In this document: positions 54,100 through 64,000 of the stretch, piece after piece
Numbering within the stretch: position 1 is the first letter of the stretch
How the letters are laid out: each line of letters opens with the position of its first letter
NCBI GenBank assembly: GCA_947247005.1
Contig: OX365953.1
Location: 2,733,001 to 2,797,000, forward strand
DNA from: Spisula solida
Taxonomy: Eukaryota; Mollusca; Bivalvia; Venerida; Mactridae
Direction of reading: 5' to 3'
Length of the DNA: 64,000 nucleotides
Notes under the pieces: generated by a model
Databases searched by the model: none
What the model saw: only the letters and a program-made list of their open reading frames with translations
Told to the model about the DNA's origin: nothing
Program-made: the position numbers and the translations under genes

Positions 54100-54500
54100 A
54101 GAGCCCCCGCCTTCTGGGTTAGAAGAGTCCCAACATACTGGATAAAGTAGAGCTCCCGCCTACTGGGTTTAGTAGAGCCCCACCTACTGTGTTTAGTAGG
54201 CCCGCCTATTTGGTTAAGTAGAGCCCCCCGCCTACTGGGTTAGTAGAGTCCCAACAAAAATACAATATTTATTTTAAGTCGGATACATGTTCAATACTGG
54301 ATTAAGTAGAGCCCCCCCCCCCCCTGCTACTTGGTTAGTAGAGTCCCAACATACTGGATTAAGTAGAGCCCCCGCCTACTGGGTTTAGTAGAGCCCCACC
54401 TACGGTGTTTAGTAGGCCCGCCTATTTGGTTAAGTAGAGCCCCCCCCCGCCTACTGGGTTAGTAAAGTCCCAACATAAATACAATATTTATTAGTTTCAG
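54100..54500. repeat. ~24-bp minisatellite, right part
   Basis: Same units as 48515-49713, with the AT block aatacaatatttattttaag at about 54256 and again at 54478, plus runs of C (cccccccccccc at 54311). Shows the LINE sits inside one former array. Confidence 0.92.
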
Positions 54501-55403
54501 GACAGCCTTCAATGCTGTTAACTTTAGGTGCATTTCATATAGTGCTGTCCAGACATACCCGATAGGGGTTGAACACTTGTTAAAATTCCTAGCGTTCGAT
54601 TTAACACTTTGTCTTATTAATTACCTGCTGGATTTATTTTGTCCAATCAGCAATTATATGTCTCTCAGGGTAAAGGATAAACACGAGTCCAAACGTGCTA
54701 ACCCTATTCAGTTGGATTACAGCACATGTAATAGGATTGATTTCTTTAACTATGCTCATTTTTAAAATGTCAAATTTTGAATACTTAAAATTAAACGTCC
54801 CAAGTTCACAGCGTATAAACCAAATAACTGTACGACTTATTGGGATACTATACAATTCAACCTGTATTACTTCTTGTGAGTAAAAACACATACGATTTCC
54901 GATAACTGTATGACTTATTGCAAGACTATACAATTCAACATGTATGCCTTATTGCGATTACCGGAAGTTGACTCGATTATGCACTGTGGAGTTTCTACTT
55001 TTTAGCTGCACTGCCCACGATTTGGCATTTCATTGGTTGATAACATTTCTGTCTTTGTCGGGATAGTTTTGATAATATCGTTCAAATGTATACGAAATCC
55101 GAAGATAATGATGCAAATAGTCAACAGGATTCCCGCTCCATACACTGACGTACAGCTGCCTGTCAAGTTCGATTCATCGACTTCGGTCCAACTTTAAACG
55201 GATTAACCCTATATGAATTGTTCTTCATGATGAATACCAGTTTCGTGGAATTGATCTTCAACAGCTGTCTTGCTGTTCTATCAAACAATCTACAAATAGA
55301 AAAAAACATTTATCATCTTATTGTATCAATAACCAAAACATACCATCACAGGATTGACTTTCAATAATGTTGAACACATAATATTATATTTTTGAGGTTT
55401 TAA

Positions 55404-55464
<61 letters not shown>

Positions 55465-56514
55465 GGTCAGGTCGGGTCGAGTTGATTGACGGATCGATTG
55501 ATCGATTGATTGAAACCTGGTCGGCTAATTAGGAATAAATATTTGATTCTTGAATTTTGAATTGTGGATGTGTAGTAATGTTTAAATGATCATAAAAACA
55601 AATGTCTAGCAAATATATAATCTGTAATATTTACTACACATCAATAGGTATTAAATTATTCAAGCCAAATAACTTTTATTCAAGCCAAATACCTTTTATT
55701 CACTCATTTCATGTTTACATAGAAAATGGAGGTGACAAAATGTAACTGTTTTACTTCACTTCACAAGTGCAATGATTAATAACTGACTACCTGATATGTG
55801 AAATTAAGTGTCACCTCTGTGCAGGTCCATTAATTAAAAAACAATCATGGGATAAAAAAAATTTGAAGTCATCTATTACTTCCATTTCAGCTGTATATTA
55901 TGCTTTAGCTGAATAAACCATTTATTCTGTTCTGTTCATTAAAATTAAGGGTCACTTTTAATGTCTACATATTTTTCACACTGTATATAATTATGACACT
56001 TATAGTTAGGTAATGTACAGGTAGGTTGATTTGACATGTCACCATTGCCTGATGTAAAAAATTATCCAGCCTAATAAAAGGTAATGTTTGATCATTTATA
56101 ACATGTATTGATTACAAAACAGACTATATATTTTATTGATTACATCAAAGGTTATATATAAAAAAATGTATAGGATATTATTTAATTACAAGTAACTGGT
56201 TTTATTATACCCCCATTTATAATTAACTTCCTGTCATAAAGGGACTATTTAATTCTCAAACAGGGTATCTGGGTGATGTAAGATAACTGATTAACAGACT
56301 GTGCAATATTATGCAATAGTGTGCAATACTGTATCTTGACATCTTGAAAAATAGAGAGCACATACTGACATCATGCTGAGAGAAAACCTGTAGAGTCCAA
56401 AATAATGTGTCCCTATTTTCTCAGTATGCCCCTATTTAACAAGGTATTCATGCAAACCAATTCATATGTGGACATGTGGCTCTATAGGTCATAAATGGGG
56501 TTCTTTTATTAGGC
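54501..56514. other. Unassigned stretch with a (gatt)n microsatellite
   Basis: 55403-55459 is an uninterrupted run of about 14 gatt units, followed by gattgacggatcgattgatc variants to 55512. 55660-55745 is the repeat shared with 45240-45330. Nothing coding recognised. Confidence 0.7.
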
Positions 56515-59500
56515 AACATAATTGATAAAGAACAACTTCTTTATTACAGAACACAATTATTGAGTTTTTCTAAAATAATGACTTGAAAGATGATGCCCCC
56601 AGGATTTTTTCATGAATCAAAATGCATACATTGTATCATATAGTTGATAAAAAACATAAAACTTATATATTATAGAACATGATAATTGAGTTTTTCTAAA
56701 TTTTCTTTGGAATATCTAACACTATTCAAACTGTGAGAAATTGTATTGTATTGTATTGAGTTTTTCTAAAACAATTTTGAAAATATAATAATATTCAAAC
56801 TGTGAGAAATGTAAGAACTGAATTACAGAGGTCATGTGACTTGATAGATGATGCCCCCAGGAGCTTTAATGAACCCAAATACATACATTGTTTCATATAG
56901 TTGATAAAGAACACAACTTATATATTATAGCATGTGATTATTGAGTTTTCCTGAAATAATTTGGAAAATAAGACAATATCTAAACTGTGAGAAATGTAAG
57001 AACTGAATTTCAGAGGTTATGTGACTTGATAAGTGATGCCCCCCGGAAGCTTTTCATGAATCAAAATGCAAACATTATATCATATATTTGATAAAGAACA
57101 CAACTTATATTATATGGAACATGATTATTGAGTTTTTTTCTTAAATAATTTTGAAAATATAATAATATTCAAACTGTGAGAAATGTAAGAACTGAATTAC
57201 AGAGGTCATGTGACTTGATAGATGATGCCCCCAGGAGCTTTAATGAACCCAAATACATACATTGTTTCATATAGTTGATAAAGAACACAACTTTTGTAGT
57301 ATAGGACCTGATTATTAAATTTTAGTTTTTCTAAAATAATTTGGAAAATATAACAATATTTAAACTGTGAGAAATGTAAGAACTGAACTTCACAGGTTAT
57401 GTGACTTGATAAGTGATGCCCCCCGGAAGCTTTTCATGAATCAAAATGCAAACATTATATCATATATTTGATAAAGAACACAACTTATATATTATAGTGA
57501 TTATTGATTTTTTCTTAAATAATTTTGAAAATATAATAATATTCAAACTGTGAGAAATGTAAGAACTGAATTAGAGGTCATGTGACTTGATAGATGATTC
57601 CCCCAGGAGCTTTTAATGAACCCAAATACATACATTGTTTCATATAGTTGATAAAGAACACAACTTATATATTATAGCATGTGATTATTGAGTTTTCCTG
57701 AAATAATTTGAAAAATAAGACAATATCTTAACTGTGAGAAATGTAGACTGAATTTCAGAGGTCATGCGACTTGATAGATGATGCCCCCGGGAGCTTTTAA
57801 GGAACCCAAATACATACATTGTATCATATGTTTGATAAAGAGGACAACTTTTATATCATAGAACATGATTATTGCGTTTTTTTTAAATAATTTTGAAAAT
57901 TAGACAATATTCAAACTGTGAGAAATGTAAGAACTGAATTTCAGAGGTCATGCGACTTGATAGATGATGCCCCCGGGAGCTTTTAAGGAACCCAAATACA
58001 TACATTGTATCATATGTTTGATAAAGAGGACAACTTATATATCATAGAACATGATTATAGAGTTTTTTTAAATAATTTTGAAAATTAGAAAATATTTAAA
58101 CTGTGAGAAAAGTAAGAACTGAATTTCAGAGGTCATGTGACTTGATAGATGATGCCCCCGGAAGCTTTTCATGAATCAAAATGCAAACATTATATCATAT
58201 ATTTGATAAAGAACAAAACTTATATATTAGAGACTATGATTATAGAGTGTTTTTTAAATAATTTTGAAAATTAGACAATATTTAAACTGTGAGAAATGTA
58301 AGAACTGAATTTCAGAGGTCATGCGACTTGATAGATGATGCCCCCGGGAGCTTTTAAGGAACCCAAATACATACATTGTATCATATGTTTGATAAAGAGG
58401 ACAACTTATATATCATAGAACATGATTATAGAGTTTTTTTAAATAATTTTGAAAATTAGACAATATTTAAACTGTGAGAAAAGTAAGAACTGAATTTTAG
58501 AGGTCATGCGACTTGATAGATGATGCCCCCGGGAGATTTTAAGGAACCCAAATACATACATTGTATCATATGTTTGATAAAGAGGACAACTTATATATCA
58601 TAGAACATGATTATAGAGTTTTTTTAAATAATTTTGAAAATTAGACAATATTTAAACTGTGAGAAAAGTAAGAACTGAATTTCAGAGGTCATGTGACTTG
58701 ATAGATGATGCCCCCGGAAGCTTTTCATGAATCAAAATGCAAACATTATATCATATATTTGATAAAGAACAAAACTTATATATTAGAGAATATGATTATT
58801 TAGTTTTTCTAAAATAATTTGGAAAATATAACTATATTTAAACTGTGAGAAATGGCAGAACTGAATTTTGCAGGTCATGTGACTTGATAGATGATGCCCC
58901 TAGGAGCTTTTCATGAACTCAAATACATACATTGTATCATATGTTTGATAAATAACACAACTTATATATTATAGAACATAATTATTGAGTTTTGCTAAAT
59001 AATTTTGAAATGATAACAATATTTAAACAGTGAGACATGTAAGAACTGAATTTCACAGGTCATATGGCTTGATAGATGATACCCCCAGGAGCTTTTAATG
59101 AACCCAAATACTTACATTGTATCATATGTTTGATAAATAACACCACTTATATATTATTGAATATGCTTATTGAGTTTTGCTAAAATAATTTGGAAAATAT
59201 AAAAAGATTTAAACTGTGAGAAATGTAAGAACTAAATTTTAGAGGTTGTGTCATTTGATAGACAATGCCCGAGGAGCTTTCAGTGAATTAGAATACATAA
59301 ATTAGGCAATCTATTTGATGAAGAACACAACTTATATATTATAGAACATGATTATTGAGTTTTTCTGAAATAATTGGAAAAATAAGACAACATTTAAACT
59401 GTGAGAAAAGTCAGAACTGAATTTCAGAGGTTGTGTCACTTAATAGACAATGCCCCTAGGAGCTTTTAATGAATTAGAATACATAAAGTAGCCTGTAGGC

Positions 59501-59690
59501 AATGTATTTGATAAGGATATCAACCCGTATATATATACAATATGACATAATGATAGAGTTTTTCTAAAATAATTTGTAAAATATGACAATATTTAAACGG
59601 TGAGCAATGTAAAATCGTAAATTCAGAGGTCATGTCACTCAATAGATGATACCCACAGGAGCTTTAAATGAATCAGAACCAGTTTAGTAG
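56515..59690. repeat. ~187-bp satellite, about 17 tandem monomers
   Basis: Landmarks recur every 180-190 bp: gatgatgccccc, aaactgtgagaaatgtaaga, tttgataaagaacacaactt. Two monomer types differ after the C-run: caggagcttttaatgaaccc or cgggagcttttaaggaaccc against cggaagcttttcatgaatca. They alternate A-B at 56.8-57.5 kb and run A-A-B twice at 57.8-58.8 kb. Edge monomers are more diverged. Confidence 0.95.
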
Positions 59691-59929
59691 TTTTGACGCA
59701 ACAAATGTTCCATCTTTACTGTCATCTATACATTGAGATTGTTCATTGGTGAAAGTTTGAAGAAATTCCATCCAGCAGTTTGTGAGCAGTTCAAACAAAA
59801 TTTTCATTATTGGGTATATAGTAAAAGTAACAAAGGGCCTTAATAATGGCAAAACAATCATGTAAGGTATTTACTTAAACCTAGATAATTCTGTTTCGTT
59901 TATTTGCTTTTATATATCCTCGCCACTGG

Positions 59930-60215
59930 ATAATCCATATGGGCGAGACTAGTCACTTTAGTGTTTGGGGGATAGTGCATGATATAGAAGATGCTCCAGT
60001 TCCAGGAGCATCCCTGTTCTTTTACGTGCCGATGTAAAGCATCATACACGGGACCTCGCTTAACGTCTCGTCCGAAAGACTGTTAGTAAGTTTAGTTATG
60101 TTAGGTGGGACACACTGAAAAGCATTTCTGTTTTTGACCGTCTGGAGTAGGGATCAAACCCACAACCTTCAGATCGGCAGTCAGTAGCCCTTACCACTAG
60201 ACCACTTGTCCACCT
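59930..60215 (-). mobile_element. S4 SINE with tRNA-like head and conserved central block
   Basis: On the minus strand the head reads gtggtctagtggtaaggg (box A) and gggtttgatccc (box B), starting near 60213. The body contains the complement of tacacgggacctcgcttaac and gtctcgtccgaaagac, a block I recall from many invertebrate SINEs. The tail end near 59930 is uncertain. Confidence 0.78.
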
Positions 60216-61738
60216 TTAATTTTGTAAATAGGTGGCAACTATATACATAAGTGCAGTGACCAAGAACCATAACTCTATGTCGCCCTGTTTTCAAATTATT
60301 TCCCTTTGTTTAATTTAATTAAGTATTCAATTGATTGACTTGAAACTTTAAATATAAGTAGAATAGCATCTAGGAGAAGTGTTGTGACTTAAAGAAACCT
60401 AACTCTAACTGGTACCATTCTTGCATTACATGTATTTCCCTTTAACCAAAGAAGTAATGATATTCCCCTTTTCCTTCTTAGTCCTGTTTCTATGAAACAT
60501 CAGTTAGTAACAAACATGTACTGTGGGGATGGCAATGTTAACATTGCTCTTATTTTCTTGATAATAAATTTAATTTTAGGAAAATAGTTGGACACAACAG
60601 TGACATTATTCAGGTCAGAATTACCTTGCAGTTCCAGTAAGTATTAATACCAGATCTTCAAAACAAAGGTGACAGTCAATGAGCCGATCTTGGAAAATAC
60701 TTGACTACCAAAACCTGAAATAAAGTCAGATCAATTAATTATCATTGAAATGATTACTTCTAGTAAGATAAAACAATAATAATTAATGAAGTATTATACA
60801 CCTATTGTCAAAAGATATATAGATGCATGTAAAAACTATCACTTTTATTATTAATTTAATAGTACAGCTCTGTCATTGATTCGGTATGGATGATTCTGAT
60901 ATGTATCCGATGACAAGTAATGCGAATATATCGATTTGCACATATAGATGAATCATAACAGGCACATCAGTCATGGTTCACTCATTTAGCTGTTCTCATT
61001 AGTATATATTGAGCGTAGATTCAGGTCTTGAACCTAGAAGCTTCAGTTTTATTTTAGGCTATACAAATTTTGGCACTTTGTAAACTTCCATTTAACCATT
61101 TTCTCATGTATCGATATTTCAAAATGTGCATAGGCGGATCCAAGGTGGGGGGGGGGTGTGGGCGGACCCGGCGTACGCCCCCCTAAAATCGCCAAAGTTA
61201 AGTCAATTCATTTGTTGTATCACACTAAATCACATATTTAGTAATTTTTGTTCGGCTTTCTGCGCGCACAGCGCGCAATTAACATTTTCCACTAACCACA
61301 GACACTTCGATAGACTCTCTGCCGCCCACTCAACCTAAACATTCTTAATTTTCCAGTCTAGAAATTAACAGACAAAGAAAACACAGCACCTACAACGAAA
61401 ATATTCTTGTGAGCCATGCCAACAGTATGTAATTATGGTGCATTCTGAAGTTTACATTTTCACAAAAGCTTCGCCCCTGGCTAGTAGATCATCTTTGCGT
61501 ACAGGGCTTTAACACTACAACAATTAAATTTATTTCCTTACAAATGTACTTTTCAATAATTTTCTCACGGGGGTTGGTGGGGGATAGACCTATCCAGATA
61601 ATTTCATTTGTCATAGAAGTAAATAAATTTCTCCGTCTAGTTTCACTAACTAACATGCACCTCTTTTCGAGTTTATTGGCAGGTGTGCTGTTTAGGGCAG
61701 ACTTAAATTCAATTAAGAGACAGCTAGGGATGTAAAAC
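60216..61738. other. Unassigned, with one G-rich transposon-like end
   Basis: 61129-61190 (ataggcggatccaaggtggg, long G-run, then cgcccccctaaaat) looks like one end of a TIR transposon similar in style to 32775; no partner end found. The rest is AT-rich without coding signal. Confidence 0.45.
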
Positions 61739-61845
61739 AAGGAATCCGGGTGCGTTATCCTAGCTCCTTCCAAATAATGAAGACTCCTTGGTTCTTAAAC
61801 ATGCCCAGCGAAAAACACCGATACGCATGAGACTACCCGAGTCCA
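61739..61845 (-). mobile_element. S3 SINE fragment
   Basis: Reverse complement matches 47735-47812 (gtatcggtg, gagctagg, cgcacccgg). Confidence 0.6.
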
Positions 61846-62502
61846 TGCAGATAAGCTGTCTCCAAGTGGCTGCTTTTGAATTCTGATGGTCCAGCCACAG
61901 CTAGTAAGGTACTGTTAGCGTCGAAATAATTTGACTACTGGGCCATGCGATTCGGCCAACTGATTCAAAACGCTGACAAATAGCAGGGCTCCGACAAATA
62001 TTCTGACACAAAATTCCCTGATCAAACATCATTTTTCCCCGTCCCTGCCCTGGGTCAGGACAACACCCCACCCACCGTTGGCGTATAGTCGAGCATGCAT
62101 GATAAAACTCATCTATGAATTAGATATAGTTCTTTGAACAGTGACACAGTGTACTTAATGTAACACTCTGCTTATATACTCTTAGAAATCATGGCAAGAC
62201 AGTCTACTTTCACTTTCGATGTGTTTTGTTTACAGAAGTGATGATTTATATTTTATTGTTATGTTCTCCGATGTAGGAATTCAGGATCCGAAATGTAACA
62301 ACGTCGAAGAAAAATTGCATGTACAGACTACACGCAATATTGTGTAATATATTATTAAATTACAATATAAACAAGCGTTTTACCTTGAAACCTGTCTTCA
62401 TCGATGAATCTGCACATCCGCCCGCAACACACCGTAAGAAATGTAAGTGCCGCGCATGCGCACTTATCCCAGTCGGACGAATATAACACCTCTGACGATT
62501 CT

Positions 62503-62695
62503 TACGGGACACCGGTGTATAGCACCAATACACAGCTTCCTGACACTTCCAGATACTTTGCAGGCCACACGGCCAGATATAGCAGAAAATATTATAAATA
62601 TTTCAGAAATATCAAGTTCCGATGCCAGGGATTGAACCCACGACCTCTGGATAGACTGCCCAGTGCGTTACCACTGAGCTAAATCCGCTTATAAA
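62503..62695 (-). mobile_element. S1 SINE with tRNA head, body truncated
   Basis: tRNA-like head complete: on the minus strand cggatttagctcagtggtaa, then gggttcaatccctggcatcg. The body stops at 'cggtgtatagcacc' (62512), near where the 46600 copy starts to lack the head. Confidence 0.85.
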
Positions 62696-63393
62696 ACATA
62701 AAACACATTGGTAAATGAAGATTGATAGTTCGTTCAGTACACGTATAAAACTTCATTCATTAATGACTTATATAAAGTTTCATATGTAGTGTTTTGTAAA
62801 AAAAGCTTTTAGTGGTTGCATTCATCTGGTTTTTTTTCTAATTACATTTCGTGATTTAATGTACTGATCATGTTATTTCCTGTATGACCTGCGAGATATT
62901 ATCAATTGGAATGTCTGTGTCATTTGTCTGAACTATTGCGAGGAGACAATCTATGTTCAAAATACCATCTGTAGCAGTTTTCATATGTCACCGACTTGTG
63001 TAATTGTTTTGTACATAAGAAGGCATGCGGTTCCTGTAAAAAGCGAACATAATCGATACTTGTACCGGTATCTCAAAACTAGCCTAGCAAAACTGTTGAA
63101 GAGTTCTACAATTTATAATTTGCTTTCAATGGATTATGGAGTTTTTACAGTGAAAATAACAGTGAAAATAACAGTGAAATTACCACTTTGTTATTTCCAC
63201 TGTTTTGAAGCTGGTTCCAGTATCATGCAGAAAAAGAAACGTAGCGTCAACGGCGCTGGGCTTTAAAATATGCGTTATGTCATCTTGACGTCATAATTCT
63301 CACGTCGTGACGTTCCAATTTCGACGTGACTTTTTCCAATTAAGCCAATTACGACACATTTTAAGAGAAATTGAGGCATATAATAAACAGAAA
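62696..63393. other. Unassigned stretch
   Basis: 63148-63200 has three tandem 'aataacagtgaa' units facing 'gttatttccactgt', a small hairpin. TGACGTCA-like words occur near 63288-63330. No coding signal. Confidence 0.5.
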
Positions 63394-63529
63394 ATTTGTT
63401 GATTTTTGGTGTAAGATCAATTTTATTTCACTCGTGATCACAGAAAATTAAATTTACACTCGTGAAAATATTCACTTTCTGTGATCACTCGGTGAAATAA
63501 AATTCAATCTAACACCAAAATCAACAAAT
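63394..63529. mobile_element. 136-bp long-armed inverted repeat
   Basis: Arms of about 50 bp: left tgttgatttttggtgtaaga and aattttatttcactcgtgat, right atcactcggtgaaataaaat and aacaccaaaatcaaca. Short loop of about 30 bp. Likely a MITE; only copy in the window. Confidence 0.75.
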
Positions 63530-64000
63530 ATCCTCTATATAATAATGAAGGTGAGGTAACCCCCTTAGCTACGGGTCGAGAGTTCCCTTGTTCGGATCTC
63601 GGCAACTTTCTCAAACGTTTTCTGACAGGGAAGGCAGCACTTTACTGAAACAGACGAGCACAAAAACATAAAAACAACAAAGACAACAATTACACAGCAC
63701 AATGCCCAATACTAGTGATGTATCGATTATCGGATAACATCGATTAGTGGTGTGCAGAAGTCCGATTCCGATGATCGATGTCATTCATCCATAATCCATC
63801 ATCGGATAAATATAACAAAATGTTAAACAAGACTTATTTAATCAAAAATTGCTAGGAAAATTCAAAGCATGGACGTTTGAACCAATTGGATGCCTGTTAG
63901 AACCAATTCAAAGAATTTGTTCAAACTCAGATAGTAAAACGTCTACCGAAAATCATTGTTTTCCCTTTGTCACCTTCTTTCGCGACTTGGGAAGAAGGAA
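63530..64000. other. Unassigned window end
   Basis: 63720-63800 repeats cgatnatcggat words in both orientations (a dispersed 'tcgattatcgg' palindromic motif). Nothing coding recognised. Confidence 0.4.

Overview
The window looks like AT-rich nuclear DNA of an invertebrate animal. The signs are a gene cut into small exons by GT-AG introns, abundant short inverted-repeat elements (MITEs), tRNA-derived SINEs, non-LTR and Penelope-like retroelements, minisatellites and a 187-bp satellite. Several repeats resemble ones common in bivalve molluscs, such as the 'gacctag..tttgaccccagatgaccc' block and the 'cacaaaagctcactctgtcac' block. My guess is a marine lophotrochozoan, probably a bivalve, but that is inference, not proof.

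One host gene can be rebuilt. It is a receptor-type (natriuretic-peptide-receptor-like) guanylate cyclase on the minus strand, running from the start codon at 40105 leftwards off the window edge. I found 16 coding exons (E1 40105-39897, E2 20503-20397, E3 19231-19028, E4 17735-17586, E5 15165-14987, E6 14322-14197, E7 12328-12211, E8 11750-11629, E9 11364-11256, E10 10572-10491, E11 9921-9821, E12 8114-7993, E13 6956-6852, E14 5753-5682, E15 1532-1367, E16 348-196). All have GT-AG borders and all reading phases agree. They give about 708 residues: signal peptide, ligand-binding ectodomain, one membrane span, juxtamembrane segment and most of the kinase-homology domain. The cyclase domain must lie beyond base 1. 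Intron 1 is 19.4 kb.

The introns are repeat-rich. Two minisatellites start exactly at a 3' splice site of this gene. A ~25-bp AT-rich array (5754-6250) repeats the acceptor of E14, and a ~46-bp array full of TGACGTCA palindromes (12329-13590) begins at the acceptor of E7. Intron 1 carries a Penelope-like relic with a hammerhead-like core, a 38-bp minisatellite split by a TIR transposon, a TTAA-flanked palindromic element and decayed LINEs.

Upstream of the gene (40.1-64 kb) I found no convincing host exon. This part holds SINEs, a ~24-bp G/C-rich minisatellite (48.5-49.7 and 54.1-54.5 kb) interrupted by a nearly intact LINE (49714-54099; endonuclease plus reverse transcriptase, one frameshift), and a 187-bp satellite of about 17 monomers (56.5-59.7 kb). 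Repeat families are called M1-M8 (MITE-like) and S1-S4 (SINE-like) below; these labels are local to this report.
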